A stretch of DNA of 42,314 nt, from positions 1-42,314 of the forward strand of contig CAYUUP010000004.1 of assembly GCA_964447925.1 (NCBI GenBank), read 5' to 3'. Position numbers and translations under genes: made by a program. Position 1 is the stretch's first letter; each line of letters opens with the position of its first letter. Positions 1 through 9,000 of the stretch are shown here, piece after piece. The notes beneath the pieces were generated by a model that saw nothing but the letters and a program-made list of their open reading frames with translations, was not told the DNA's origin and made no database searches. Source of the DNA: CAYUUP01 sp964447925 (GTDB lineage: Bacteria > Bacillota > Clostridia > Oscillospirales > Oscillospiraceae).

Positions 1-126
1 TAGACGCAGCAACGCCTCTGAACCATATCGGTTCGGAGGCGTTTTGATGTTTTTTAATTCTGTTATGCTGCCTTTGCTCCAAGCGGTTACATGATCTGCT
101 CCCATTTCATTTAACCTAGTGGTCAT
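1..126 (-). CDS. Partial small ORF, N-terminus only, unknown
   Basis: Reading leftward from an ATG at 126, the frame stays open for 42 codons to the window edge. A good Shine-Dalgarno (AAAGGGAGG on the minus strand) lies nine bases upstream of the ATG, which is the main reason to record it. I do not recognise the peptide, which begins MTTRLNEMGADH. Its distal half reads through the hairpin at 12-42, which looks like a rho-independent terminator for the opposite strand, so this may be a chance ORF or the start of a decayed gene. Only sequence left of the window can settle it. Confidence 0.3.
   Translation of the reverse strand, partial: MTTRLNEMGADHVTAWSKGSITELKNIKTPPNRYGSEALLRL
11..48 (+). 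terminator. Rho-independent terminator
   Basis: A 13-bp stem (12-24 with 30-42, one G.T pair) closes a five-base loop (ATATC) and is followed by T-rich sequence. It would end a plus-strand transcript arriving from outside the window. On the minus strand there is no T-run. Confidence 0.6.
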
Positions 127-294
127 TTTATTGTTCCTCCCTTTGCATATATAGCAAAAGGGCGGCCTTTGGGAATTGAAAGTCACCCTCAAGCTGGCTG
201 TATTGTTCTATGGCAATACCGCGCAGAAAAAGAAGTTGACAGGCGTGCATGGATAGCATGAGATTGGAGACTCGTGTCACTGCTTGGAAGCAGT

Positions 295-888
295 TCATGC
301 GGGAGAGGACTCCGGCGAAGCAGCTTTGATCGGACGGGCTGGATGCCGCTTGATTTGAACCCAGATCAATGTGAGGAGAATCAGGCTTGCCGTGTTCAGA
401 AGAAGAAGGATAATCTCGTGGCGAAACAAATAGTGGCCAAAATACTGGATCAAAAAAGCCAGGTCACCCACCAACGAGATGGATAAGAACACCATAGAAC
501 AGCAGGTTGCTCGGCCGATCCTTCGGAGAGAGCTATACCGGATACGGAGAGTCATCTGTTCCGGCGCCGCAATAAGGCAGACTACACCCATGCCCAGGTA
601 GATCAGTGGAATAACGGCGAGAATAGAGGGGATCCCCACATAGAAAAAGGCGGAGGCGGTGAAGGTTGTCAGCATCATAGTCAGATAGGTGGCTATGGCT
701 GCAATATACAGGACGAAGCAGCAGAGCTTAAAGGCATTCCGCTTTTTGGGGGGTAGGCCGAGGGAGTAATAGTCTCCCTCATAGATAAAGGTGCGTTTTT
801 GACCTCGGCGGTTGCTTGCCGGGATTATCTCAGATCGGTACCCCTCAAAATACCAGTCCCCTTTTCTCCAAAAATAGCGCCTTTTCAT
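295..888 (-). CDS. Uncharacterised four-TM membrane protein coupled to the LysR regulator
   Basis: This 197-aa protein is not one I recognise. The N-terminal 50 residues are basic and aromatic (many R, K, Y, W). Then come four hydrophobic segments at about residues 52-75, 80-105, 128-150 and 158-178, and a short polar tail. It has no signal peptide or catalytic motif. Its ATG overlaps the TGA of the upstream LysR-type gene by four bases (ATGA), so the two are almost certainly co-transcribed and translationally coupled. That pairing suggests a membrane partner of the regulator or of the divergent transport/reductase operon, which is inference only. It is the last gene of this minus-strand unit inside the window. 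Confidence 0.75.
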   Translation of the reverse strand: MKRRYFWRKGDWYFEGYRSEIIPASNRRGQKRTFIYEGDYYSLGLPPKKRNAFKLCCFVLYIAAIATYLTMMLTTFTASAFFYVGIPSILAVIPLIYLGMGVVCLIAAPEQMTLRIRYSSLRRIGRATCCSMVFLSISLVGDLAFLIQYFGHYLFRHEIILLLLNTASLILLTLIWVQIKRHPARPIKAASPESSPA

Positions 889-1874
889 AGGTGGATACCT
901 CCGGTTTCAAATGGTTCACTGTAGATTTTTGGAATGTTGCCAGCGTTCAAATAGTGCTGCTCCGCATTGAGGAATTGATATAGCAAATCGCCCAGCCGTT
1001 GTATAATTGGGGTTTCAGAAGATTTTTCCCAAACCAGGTAGAAAGATGAGGAAATTCCGTCCCGGCTCAGTGGATAAAGTGTGATATCTAGATCCTGGAA
1101 CATTGGAAGCAAATGTGATTCGATTAACGCGACCGAGTATGGCTCATCATCGATTACGTGAGTCAGGAGTTCCATTGTGAAGCGGCAGATGATGACCTCC
1201 GGAGTCATAGAAAAACGGTGGAGCAATTCGTCCAAGATTTTATTAGGGACCTCTGACTGAACATAATAAATTGTCTTCACCCGCTCTTGCAGGTCATCCA
1301 GCGAGCAGCAATCCACCAGGCCGGAACCTAGGGTGAGATAGTGCTGGGTATGAGACAGCCGGCAATAGCGGCCGGAAGGGGGAAAATTATCATTGAAATC
1401 CTTTTCGTCCAGAATAGGGATACAAATCGCGGAGATTTTTTTGCGATGCAACAGGTTGAACATCTCCCTGCATTCAAAGAATCTTGTGCGGATCCTAATG
1501 TGCGGATTTTCAGCGTAGAGACGATGAACCGCATTGAAGTATGCGCGAAAGAAACCAATATTGGAGCCGTCTGATAGGTCATCCGGTATGCCGACCGAAA
1601 GGAAATCTTCTCCGGATTTTTGTGCATGGGAGAACTCCATGAGTTCATCTTGGGCTGACAGCAGGTTCTCGGCATAGGGCAACAAGCCTTTGCCAAATTG
1701 AGTTAGGGAAACAGCCTTCCCGCTCCTGTTAAACAGGGAATAACCAAGTTCGCTTTCCAGTGAGGAAATATACTTGCTAACGGAGGATTGTGAAATATAG
1801 AGATGGTTTGCAACCTGGGAGAAGTTAGAACACTTCGCAGCATATACAAAAATCTTCATTTGTAAAAGATCCAT
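885..1874 (-). CDS. LysR-family transcriptional regulator
   Basis: A 329-aa LysR-type regulator. Residues 1-60 form the winged helix-turn-helix: MDLLQMKIFVYAAK, then SQVANHLYISQSSVSKYI, then the LGYSLFNRSGK wing. The rest is the LysR substrate-binding fold, typical in length. The ATG at 1874 is chosen because GGGGAGGAGG lies directly upstream and because LysR proteins begin MDLxQL; a longer frame from 1910 would add 12 atypical residues. The gene diverges from the MFS/ABC/OYE operon, the usual arrangement for a LysR activator of its neighbour. Its own promoter (1919-1947) and a dyad at 1979-1994 lie between them. The inducer is unknown. The coupled downstream gene encodes a membrane protein. 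Confidence 0.93.
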   Translation of the reverse strand: MDLLQMKIFVYAAKCSNFSQVANHLYISQSSVSKYISSLESELGYSLFNRSGKAVSLTQFGKGLLPYAENLLSAQDELMEFSHAQKSGEDFLSVGIPDDLSDGSNIGFFRAYFNAVHRLYAENPHIRIRTRFFECREMFNLLHRKKISAICIPILDEKDFNDNFPPSGRYCRLSHTQHYLTLGSGLVDCCSLDDLQERVKTIYYVQSEVPNKILDELLHRFSMTPEVIICRFTMELLTHVIDDEPYSVALIESHLLPMFQDLDITLYPLSRDGISSSFYLVWEKSSETPIIQRLGDLLYQFLNAEQHYLNAGNIPKIYSEPFETGGIHL

Positions 1875-1918
1875 AAGTTTCCTCCTCCCCGCTATGGAAT
1901 ACCGAACCATACATTAAA

Positions 1919-1947
1919 TTATTACATGCGTGCTTCTGGATTGTCAA
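1919..1947 (-). promoter_or_regulatory. Sigma-A promoter of the LysR gene
   Basis: On the minus strand, TTGACA (1947-1942), a 17-bp spacer and TAATAA (1924-1919) lie about 45 bp upstream of the chosen LysR start. Confidence 0.65.
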
Positions 1948-1978
1948 GCGAACCTGGCGGAGAAAGGCTTTCCTTTTT

Positions 1979-1994
1979 GGAAACTGTGTTTTCC
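1979..1994. promoter_or_regulatory. Candidate LysR operator dyad
   Basis: GGAAA-N6-TTTCC is a 16-bp dyad lying between the two divergent promoters. Its centre is about 52 bp upstream of the expected plus-strand start site, where LysR regulators commonly bind. Binding is inferred from position and symmetry only. A second pair of CAATTG palindromes (1995-2000, 2019-2024) overlaps the MFS promoter. Confidence 0.4.
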
Positions 1995-2003
1995 CAATTG
2001 AAA

Positions 2004-2032
2004 TTGCGTCTCCATCTGCAATTGTGTATAAT
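2004..2032 (+). promoter_or_regulatory. Promoter of the MFS/ABC/reductase operon
   Basis: TTGCGT (2004-2009), a 17-bp spacer and a perfect TATAAT (2027-2032). The weak -35 fits an activator-dependent promoter. Confidence 0.6.
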
Positions 2033-2056
2033 CGGAAAAGACACATTTCGAGGGAA

Positions 2057-2073
2057 ACCGTCAATATGACGGT
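2057..2073 (+). promoter_or_regulatory. Leader inverted repeat
   Basis: ACCGTCA-ATA-TGACGGT is a perfect 7-bp inverted repeat just downstream of the predicted transcription start and 38 bp before the MFS start codon. It could be an operator or an mRNA hairpin. Confidence 0.4.
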
Positions 2074-2111
2074 CATCGGAGGATAAATTATTTTTCGTTG
2101 GAGGAACTAAT

Positions 2112-3329
2112 ATGCACTCTCAAAAGAAGTTGTTTACCTATCAATTCTGGATGATCTGCATTAGTACATTCGCTTCCGGCTACGCGTTGATGGGCTTGAA
2201 CGCAGTGGTAGCGGTCTATGCGTCAGATTTAAATTATGGTACCAGCGTCAGCGGTATGCTGAGTACCTTATTCACGATTACCGCCTGTATTTTCCGTTTG
2301 CTGGGTGGGTCGGCATCGGATAAATTTGGCCGCCGCAATGTTACCGTGGTAGGCTCAATTGTCCTGGCCGTTAGTATTATCGCCTATGGCTTTGTCACCT
2401 CACTGCCCCTGCTCTGCCTGTTCCGTCTGATCCAGGGCGCCGGATTTGCGATGATGTCGGTGGGTGCGGCCACCGCCTTCGTGGATGTTATTCCGCCGGA
2501 GCGCTTGGGCGAGGGCATTGGATATTCCGCCCTCATGGGTACACTGTCCGGTGCTGCGGCACCTTCAATCAGCCTGGCGCTTATTGTTGCCTATGGCTAT
2601 CTGATTACATTTAGTTCTATGGGCGCCCTGATGGTCATTGCCGCTGTGTTGACGTTCTTCTTTGTCAATTATGAGAAAAAGGAGCCATATCAGAGCGAGC
2701 GGAAAAAAGCACTTGAGGAGGCTACAGCCGCACGGGATACCAGTGTTCCCGCAGTAAAAAGAGCCGTTTTGCAGCTCTTTGAGAAACAGGCGCTTCCTCC
2801 GGCCCTGCTTCAATCCTTTATGGGAATTGGCTTCGCAGCAGCGAATGTATTTATCGCACTGTTTGCCGTTGAACAGGGCTATGTAAGGCCCGGTATCTAT
2901 TTCACAGCCATGGCAGTGTTTAGTGTCCTCTCCCGTGTGGTGGGAGGGGCCTGGGCGGATAAAGGCCGTAACGGCCTATGCCTGTACTTGGGCCTGGGCC
3001 TGTGTATCCTCTCCTACTTTTTGCTCTCCACCTCTCCGCAGGAATACCTTTTCTACATTTGCGGTGGGTTGTATGGCTTTGGAAATGGCCTTGTCATGCC
3101 TGTCCTGAACCGGATCGCAGTGGTGGGCGTCCGGGCAGACCGCAGAGGTGCCGCAACCTCTACATTTACCATTTCCACCGACATCGGTACAGGCATTGGC
3201 AGCGCACTGTGGGGAGTAGTGATCGAAGTTGCTTCCTTCCAGGCGTGCTTCATGTGGACTACGTTGTGGCTGCTGATCTCTGTAGTGGGATGTGTTGCTT
3301 TCCTCCATTATAACAAAAAGCGCACCTAA
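2112..3329 (+). CDS. MFS transporter
   Basis: A 405-aa major facilitator superfamily permease with about 12 hydrophobic segments. The loop between TM2 and TM3 carries MFS motif A (GGSASDKFGRRN, residues about 65-76), and a charged central loop (residues about 190-225) separates the two halves. The ATG follows TTGGAGG at good spacing. It is the first gene downstream of the promoter divergent from the LysR gene and is followed at 62 bp by an ABC binding lipoprotein, so it is probably the first cistron of the operon. It may import the same compound as the ABC system or export its reduced product. The substrate cannot be predicted. Confidence 0.9.
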   Translation: MHSQKKLFTYQFWMICISTFASGYALMGLNAVVAVYASDLNYGTSVSGMLSTLFTITACIFRLLGGSASDKFGRRNVTVVGSIVLAVSIIAYGFVTSLPLLCLFRLIQGAGFAMMSVGAATAFVDVIPPERLGEGIGYSALMGTLSGAAAPSISLALIVAYGYLITFSSMGALMVIAAVLTFFFVNYEKKEPYQSERKKALEEATAARDTSVPAVKRAVLQLFEKQALPPALLQSFMGIGFAAANVFIALFAVEQGYVRPGIYFTAMAVFSVLSRVVGGAWADKGRNGLCLYLGLGLCILSYFLLSTSPQEYLFYICGGLYGFGNGLVMPVLNRIAVVGVRADRRGAATSTFTISTDIGTGIGSALWGVVIEVASFQACFMWTTLWLLISVVGCVAFLHYNKKRT

Positions 3330-3391
3330 CTGCTTGTGCCCCAGTGGTATGTGCCACAAAATATAAAACACTTTATTAAGGAGGAACCAAA

Positions 3392-4930
3392 ATGAAAAAG
3401 ACCCTAGCATTGTTGATGGCCCTGGCCATGATGTTGTGTCTGCTGGCTGGTTGTGGAGGCAGCAACCAGGGAAGCGACAACAAGGAAAACGGTGACAGCT
3501 CACTCTTTCGTATTGGCGTAGAGGCGGAATTTACCACTCTTGATACCCTGACGGGCGGGCAGGTCGGTTACAGCGTTGCTATGGCCAACGGCGTCTATGA
3601 GACCCTGTTCAATGTTGACAGTGATGGCAATATTGTTCCCGGCCTGGCAACGGAATATGAGTGGCAAGATGACAATACGCTGGTCATCACTCTGCGGGAG
3701 GGTATCACCTTCCACAACGGGAATGCGTTTACTGCTGATGATGTGCTGTTCTCACTAAACCGCTATTACGATTCTCCTCAGTACACCCCGCGCCTACAGT
3801 GGGTTGACTTTGATGCTTCCTATGCGGAGAATGACTACACTGTGGTTTTAAAGACCACATCCTATTCCGCTACCCTGGTGGGAAATCTGACCTCTGAGCT
3901 GATGCTGATGTTGGACAAGGAATGGTATGATGAGCTGAACGGTGAGATTGATCAGGCTGCCAACGGCACCGGCCCTTATAAGCTGAAGGCCTGGAACATG
4001 GGTTCGGATGTTGAAATTGAAAAGAATGAGGACTATTGGGGCGATGGCGGCTATTTCGATGAAATCGATGTTGTGTTCTATAATGATGCTTCCACGGCTG
4101 TGCTGGAGTTTGAGGCCGGAAATCTGGACGCGGTTTACGTCCAGAATTACACTGACATTGAGCGCCTGATGAATGATGAGATCAATGGTGCCTGGTGTGC
4201 CAAGGTTGCTGGCCATACCATTTCCGGTCTGTGTATGTCCAGCGCGGTGGGAGATGACTTTGTAGACGGTACGCTGCGCGAGGCAATCTGCCATGCAATC
4301 CCTGTAGAGGAGTTAGTTAACGGCGTTTCCGGCGGTACTGTTGTCGCACAGAATTCTATCATTCCCGATGATGACGCGGCGCATATTGATATTGACTACT
4401 ATGATTATGATATCGAACGCGCGTCCTCTCTTGTGGAGCAGTACAAAGCGGATCACGGCCTCAGCGAGGTGACCCTGGAAATGGTCAATGTTTCCGGCAC
4501 TTTGATTGACAATATGGCAGAAGCGATTCAGGCATATCTGGATAAAATTGGCATCACTGTTAATATTACAAGCGGCCAGGCCACCGATGTTATCCCCCGC
4601 TATATGGCCGGCGAGGTGAACTTCTGCCTGAATCAGTCTGGCGGCGGCTCTGATCCCGCTGATATCTTCTCCTCTATGGAACGTGGCGGTAATCCTGCAG
4701 CGGTTATCCCCTCTGAGGAGGCGCTGGATCTGCTGGATGCGGCCAAGGCCTCCAAGGATTGGAATGAGCGCCTGGACATCTATGCAGAGTTCCAGCATAT
4801 GGTGCATGATGAGTATCTCTTCCTTCCCCTGTATGAAAACTACACCTACTATGCTGTCCGGGACGGGCTGACCTTTGACTTTGGGACAGGTCACTATCCC
4901 GATCCTGTCACCTTCGGTCTTGCGGAGTAA
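3392..4930 (+). CDS. Family-5 ABC transporter substrate-binding lipoprotein
   Basis: A 512-aa extracellular solute-binding protein of family 5 (oligopeptide, dipeptide, nickel and other small-molecule importers). The N-terminus is a lipoprotein signal with lipobox LLAGC and Cys21 as the lipidated residue, followed by a Ser/Gly/Asn-rich linker. Family landmarks follow: PGLATEYEWQDDNTLVITLR, then the FTADDVLFSLNR motif and the DPADIFSSM region. AAGGAGG precedes the start. It is the first gene of a complete importer (binding protein, permeases 1 and 2, ATPases D and F). Because this family also binds non-peptides and the operon ends in flavin reductases, a non-peptide ligand is a reasonable guess. 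Confidence 0.93.
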   Translation: MKKTLALLMALAMMLCLLAGCGGSNQGSDNKENGDSSLFRIGVEAEFTTLDTLTGGQVGYSVAMANGVYETLFNVDSDGNIVPGLATEYEWQDDNTLVITLREGITFHNGNAFTADDVLFSLNRYYDSPQYTPRLQWVDFDASYAENDYTVVLKTTSYSATLVGNLTSELMLMLDKEWYDELNGEIDQAANGTGPYKLKAWNMGSDVEIEKNEDYWGDGGYFDEIDVVFYNDASTAVLEFEAGNLDAVYVQNYTDIERLMNDEINGAWCAKVAGHTISGLCMSSAVGDDFVDGTLREAICHAIPVEELVNGVSGGTVVAQNSIIPDDDAAHIDIDYYDYDIERASSLVEQYKADHGLSEVTLEMVNVSGTLIDNMAEAIQAYLDKIGITVNITSGQATDVIPRYMAGEVNFCLNQSGGGSDPADIFSSMERGGNPAAVIPSEEALDLLDAAKASKDWNERLDIYAEFQHMVHDEYLFLPLYENYTYYAVRDGLTFDFGTGHYPDPVTFGLAE

Positions 4931-4992
4931 AAGCACCCTCCTGCCCACTTGCCTTTGCTTTCTAAAAAAGACAAACAAATAAAGCTAAATTC

Positions 4993-5031
4993 TACCGCCC
5001 GGGTGGATAAGTGGCATCTGCCCGGGCGGTA
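4993..5031 (+). promoter_or_regulatory. Intercistronic GC-rich hairpin between binding protein and permease
   Basis: A perfect 11-bp stem (TACCGCCCGGG, 4993-5003, with 5021-5031) closes a 17-base loop. No T-run follows, so it is not a standard terminator. Such hairpins often stabilise the upstream binding-protein mRNA and lower permease expression; that role is inferred. Confidence 0.6.
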
Positions 5032-5070
5032 ACCGTGTTTTACCAAACATCAAACTGGGAGGGATATTTA

Positions 5071-6057
5071 ATGTGGAAATACATCGTTCGGCGTGTCCTC
5101 TTGATGATTCCGATTCTGATTGGGGTTGTAGTAGTTATATTTACCATCAACTACTTCAGCGGGAACAGCCCTGCAGTAGCGCTGCTCGGCAGTTATGCAA
5201 CCGAGGAAAACGTTGCTGCTCTGAATGCGGAACTCGGCCTGGATCGGCCCTATCTGGTGCAGATCGGCGAATACCTTTGGAATATCATTACCAAATTTGA
5301 TTTTGGCGATTCCTATATCTACAAAATCCCCGTCTGGAGCCTGATTGCGCAGCGGTTTCCTGTGACTGCGGCTATTGGCCTGCTGGGCGTTGTACTCAGC
5401 GTGGTTATCGGTGTCCCGTTGGGAATTATTGCGGCAGTAAAGCAGTATTCGGCGTTCGACTATCTGTCCACCCTTCTGGCAATCGTGCTTGCCGCTTTGC
5501 CGAACTTCTGGGTGGCATTGATGCTGATCCTGTTGTTCTCGGTCAATTTAGGGTGGCTTCCGATTTCTGGCTTGGACTCATGGAAAAGTTGGATTTTGCC
5601 CGTCCTGTCTGTAGGAATCGGCCCCATCGCCATGATTACAAGGATGACACGATCCTCCATGCTGGAGGTTATCCGTCAGGATTATATCCGCACTGCCCGG
5701 GCGAAGGGGCTTCCGGAGCGCAAGGTGATTATCCATCATGTGCTGAAAAATGGCATGATTCCCGTGGCAACTGTAATCGGTATGATGGTGGGCATCTCTA
5801 TGACGGGAACAATTATTGTAGAGACAATTTTTAATATTTCCGGCATGGGCCTTCTTATGTATTCTGCCATCAGTACCGGAGACACCATCACAGTGCAGGG
5901 CTGCGCTATTGTATGCGCCTTTATCGTTACCACCATGAATCTGCTGACAGATATTGCCTACGCGTTTATTGATCCCAGAATTAAAGCGCAATACGTCAAT
6001 TCCGGTCGGAAAAAGCGAATCAAAAAAGCTGAGCTTAAGGGAGGTGCGGCGGCATGA
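5071..6057 (+). CDS. ABC transporter permease 1 (DppB/OppB family)
   Basis: A 328-aa inner-membrane permease. The sequence opens MWKYIVRRVLLMIPILIG, the family's typical TM1 start, and has about six TM segments. The binding-protein-dependent permease (EAA-type) region, TARAKGLPERKVI...HVLKNG, sits at residues about 210-235. The C-terminus ends with AYAFIDPRIK, a family signature. The ATG at 5071 follows GGGAGGG; an in-frame upstream extension to 5011 would run into the hairpin and lacks homology. The stop overlaps the next start by four bases (ATGA), implying coupled synthesis of the two permease subunits. Confidence 0.93.
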   Translation: MWKYIVRRVLLMIPILIGVVVVIFTINYFSGNSPAVALLGSYATEENVAALNAELGLDRPYLVQIGEYLWNIITKFDFGDSYIYKIPVWSLIAQRFPVTAAIGLLGVVLSVVIGVPLGIIAAVKQYSAFDYLSTLLAIVLAALPNFWVALMLILLFSVNLGWLPISGLDSWKSWILPVLSVGIGPIAMITRMTRSSMLEVIRQDYIRTARAKGLPERKVIIHHVLKNGMIPVATVIGMMVGISMTGTIIVETIFNISGMGLLMYSAISTGDTITVQGCAIVCAFIVTTMNLLTDIAYAFIDPRIKAQYVNSGRKKRIKKAELKGGAAA

Positions 6058-6932
6058 AGAAGAGGAAGGCGCCTGGTGCCCAGGTAAAGAAACGCAGTCA
6101 GTTCGGAGAAATTTGGCACCGTCTGACCAAGTCTCCTCCTGCGATGGTATCACTGTGCTTTATTCTCCTGCTGGTTCTCTGTGCGATTTTCGCGCCCTAT
6201 ATTGCCCCTTATGATTATGCGGAACAGGATTTGGCCAACAAATTTACTTTCCCCTGCCTGGCACATCCGTTTGGAACAGATGATTTTGGCCGTGATATTC
6301 TGTCCCGTATCATGGTCGGCGCGCGGGTATCCTTGCTCGTGTCGGTTATGGCAGTCGGTATAAGTGTGGTACTGGCTTTGATTGTCGGTTCGGCTTGCGG
6401 CTATTTTGGCGGTAAATTTGATATGATTGTCATGCGTGTCCTGGATGTTTTTATGGCAATTCCCGGCATGCTGTTGACTATTGTGATCTCCGTATCGCTG
6501 GGTTCTGGGTTGTTTAACACGGCCCTGGCCATTTCTGTGGGAGGCATTCCCGCTCTTGCAAGGCAGCTTCGGGCCTCTACACTGCTGATTAAGGACGAGG
6601 AGTATATTGAAGCGGCCAAGTCATATGGCGCCAGCAATTTCTACATTATATGGCATCATGTGCTGCCCAACACCTTGGCGCCGGTAATTGTGCAGGTTTC
6701 TCTGCGGCTGGGTGAATCTATCACAGCAATTGCCGGATTGAGCTTTATAGGTCTGGGAGTTCAACCGCCCACACCAGAATGGGGCAACATCCTGTCCTCC
6801 GGACAGGACTATATCCGTACCTTCTGGCCGCTGATTACGATACCCGGCATCATCATTGGCCTGACAATGCTGGCCTGCAACCTGTTGGGTGACGGCCTGC
6901 GGGATGCCATGGATCCCAGGCTGAAGCAGTGA
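6054..6932 (+). CDS. ABC transporter permease 2 (DppC/OppC family)
   Basis: A 292-aa permease. The cytoplasmic N-terminus is basic, followed by TM1 and the OppC-type LAHPFGTDDFGRDILSR motif (residues about 63-80). The EAA loop (EAAKSYGASNFYIIWHHVLPN) lies near residues 185-205, and the protein closes with LGDGLRDAMDPRLKQ. It overlaps permease 1 by four bases and is followed 15 bp later by the first ATPase. It pairs with permease 1 to form the translocation pore. Confidence 0.93.
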   Translation: MKKRKAPGAQVKKRSQFGEIWHRLTKSPPAMVSLCFILLLVLCAIFAPYIAPYDYAEQDLANKFTFPCLAHPFGTDDFGRDILSRIMVGARVSLLVSVMAVGISVVLALIVGSACGYFGGKFDMIVMRVLDVFMAIPGMLLTIVISVSLGSGLFNTALAISVGGIPALARQLRASTLLIKDEEYIEAAKSYGASNFYIIWHHVLPNTLAPVIVQVSLRLGESITAIAGLSFIGLGVQPPTPEWGNILSSGQDYIRTFWPLITIPGIIIGLTMLACNLLGDGLRDAMDPRLKQ

Positions 6933-6947
6933 AAGTGAGGGGTTGTT

Positions 6948-7922
6948 ATGAGCCTGCTTGAAATTAAAGATCTTACGATCCATTATGTCACAGAGTCTGG
7001 GTGTGTCCGAGCGGTGAACAATATTTCCCTGGATATTGATCAGGGGGAAACGTTAGGGCTGGTAGGTGAGACGGGTGCCGGTAAGACCACGACTGCATTG
7101 GGCATTCTCAATCTGATTCCAGACCCGCCGGGACAGATAATTGGCGGCGAGATTCTCTATAAAGGGAAAAATGTGCTGGAAATGTCCAAGGGTGAACTGC
7201 ATAACATCCGCGGCAGCCAAATTTCTATGATTTTTCAGGATCCGATGACAGCGCTTAATCCCGTACACACAGTAGGGGATCAGATTGCAGAAGTGATAGA
7301 GCTGCATGAAAATTGCGGCAAGAGCGTAGCTAGGAAGAAAGCACGGGAAATGCTCGAGAAGGTGGGCATCCCTGCAGAGCGTGCCAACGAATATCCCCAT
7401 CAGTTTTCCGGTGGCATGAAGCAACGGGTGGTCATTGCAATCGCACTGGCCTGCAATCCGGTGCTGCTCCTGGCGGATGAGCCTACTACAGCGTTAGACG
7501 TGACCATTCAGGCACAGGTGTTGGAAATGATTGGGATCCTGAAGCAGGAGTACAACACTGCTATGATGCTGATTACCCACGATCTGGGCATTGTCGCGGA
7601 AACCTGCGATAAAGTAGCCATCATGTATGCCGGAGAAATTGTGGAATATGGCAGCCTGGCAGACATCTTCGACCATACGGCGCATCCCTATACGGAAGGG
7701 CTATTTGGCTCCATTCCCCGGTTGGATCAGGATGTGGAATGGCTGGAACCGATCAAGGGCTTGATGCCAGATCCCGCTAACCTGCCTAAGGGATGTAAAT
7801 TCCATCCGCGTTGCCCCTACGCAACCAGCGAATGTGAGTTCCGAGATATTGAGTTGGCTGAGATTCGTCCGGGACACTTGGTTCGGTGCAATCGGCAGCA
7901 AATAAAAGCAGGAGGTGAGTGA
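6948..7922 (+). CDS. ABC transporter ATP-binding protein (DppD/OppD family)
   Basis: A 324-aa nucleotide-binding subunit. Walker A reads GETGAGKTT (residues about 38-46), the Q-loop is FQDPMTAL, the signature is canonical FSGGMKQR, Walker B is LLLADEPTTALD, and the switch is THD. The C-terminal oligopeptide-ATPase extension (GCKFHPRCPYA...C...RCN) is complete. The last bases contain AGGAGG, which serves the next gene, so the two ATPases are translationally linked. It energises import with its DppF-type partner. Confidence 0.94.
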   Translation: MSLLEIKDLTIHYVTESGCVRAVNNISLDIDQGETLGLVGETGAGKTTTALGILNLIPDPPGQIIGGEILYKGKNVLEMSKGELHNIRGSQISMIFQDPMTALNPVHTVGDQIAEVIELHENCGKSVARKKAREMLEKVGIPAERANEYPHQFSGGMKQRVVIAIALACNPVLLLADEPTTALDVTIQAQVLEMIGILKQEYNTAMMLITHDLGIVAETCDKVAIMYAGEIVEYGSLADIFDHTAHPYTEGLFGSIPRLDQDVEWLEPIKGLMPDPANLPKGCKFHPRCPYATSECEFRDIELAEIRPGHLVRCNRQQIKAGGE

Positions 7923-7923
7923 C

Positions 7924-8937
7924 GTGGGCGTTTTACTCGAAGTAAATGAGCTAAAGAAATATTTTGAGACACCGCACGGGGCGCTTCATGCGGTGGATGG
8001 CATCAGTTTCACATTGAATGCGGGTGAAACGCTGGGCGTTGTCGGTGAAAGCGGTTGTGGAAAATCCACCCTGGGACGAACTGTGCTGGGCTTGACGCCC
8101 GCCACCGGGGGGCAGATTATTTATAATGGAGAAGATATCACCCGTGCTAAAGGAAAGAATCGCCGTCAACTGCGGCGGAATATGCAGATTATTTTTCAGG
8201 ATCCTTCGTCCTCCCTGGATCCCAGGAAATGCGTCCGTGATTTGATTGGTGAGCCGCTGAAGGTCTATCGGGTTTGCAAAAGCAAGAAAGAGCTAGAGGA
8301 CAGAGTGGCAGAGTTGATGGAGACGGTAGGACTGGCGGATCGGTTTGCTACATCCTATCCCCATGAGCTGGACGGCGGACGTCGGCAGCGGATTGGCGTT
8401 GCCCGGGCGCTGGCCCTGAATCCCGCGTTTATTGTCTGTGACGAACCGGTTTCCGCCCTTGACGTCTCCATTCAGGCCCAGATACTTAATCTGCTGAAGG
8501 AACTTCAGCTTAAAAGAAACCTGGCGTTCCTATTTGTCACACATGATATGTCTGTGGTTAAGCACATCTCCCACGACATCATGGTGATGTACATGGGAAC
8601 CATGGTGGAGAAAGCAAGCTCCAAGGAGTTGTTTCAGGCACCGCTGCATCCTTATACCATAGGCCTGCTATCCGCCATTCCCGTCCCTTCAATTCATCAA
8701 AAGAAAAAGCGGATCATTATGCAGGGTGAGATTACCTCGCCCATTAATCCGAAACCCGGATGCCGGTTTGCCGCCCGATGCCCTCATGCCACAGAACTCT
8801 GCCGCACAGAAATCCCCAAGCTGGAGGAAGTCTTGCCAGGTCACTTCGTCCGCTGCCACAGGGTTCGGGAGCTGAATGACCTAGAAGCAGCTCAGGCCAG
8901 GCTGAAAAAACAAAATTGGACCCCCGAAGGTCAATAA
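7924..8937 (+). CDS. ABC transporter ATP-binding protein (DppF/OppF family)
   Basis: A 337-aa nucleotide-binding subunit. Walker A is GESGCGKST and Walker B is FIVCDEPVSALD. The C-terminal extension GCRFAARCPHA is present. The ABC signature reads LDGGRRQR where LSGGQRQR is canonical, and the same change is seen in the second importer's DppF. I chose GTG at 7924 because AGGAGG (7910-7915) is eight bases upstream; an alternative GTG at 7915 would overlap that ribosome-binding site. It overlaps or abuts the DppD stop and completes the importer. Confidence 0.92.
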   Translation: MGVLLEVNELKKYFETPHGALHAVDGISFTLNAGETLGVVGESGCGKSTLGRTVLGLTPATGGQIIYNGEDITRAKGKNRRQLRRNMQIIFQDPSSSLDPRKCVRDLIGEPLKVYRVCKSKKELEDRVAELMETVGLADRFATSYPHELDGGRRQRIGVARALALNPAFIVCDEPVSALDVSIQAQILNLLKELQLKRNLAFLFVTHDMSVVKHISHDIMVMYMGTMVEKASSKELFQAPLHPYTIGLLSAIPVPSIHQKKKRIIMQGEITSPINPKPGCRFAARCPHATELCRTEIPKLEEVLPGHFVRCHRVRELNDLEAAQARLKKQNWTPEGQ

Positions 8938-9000
8938 GTGTGCTAAGCAGACGCACTTAAAATCGTCTGCAAATCTTATTAATATGTGGAGCGATTTAAA

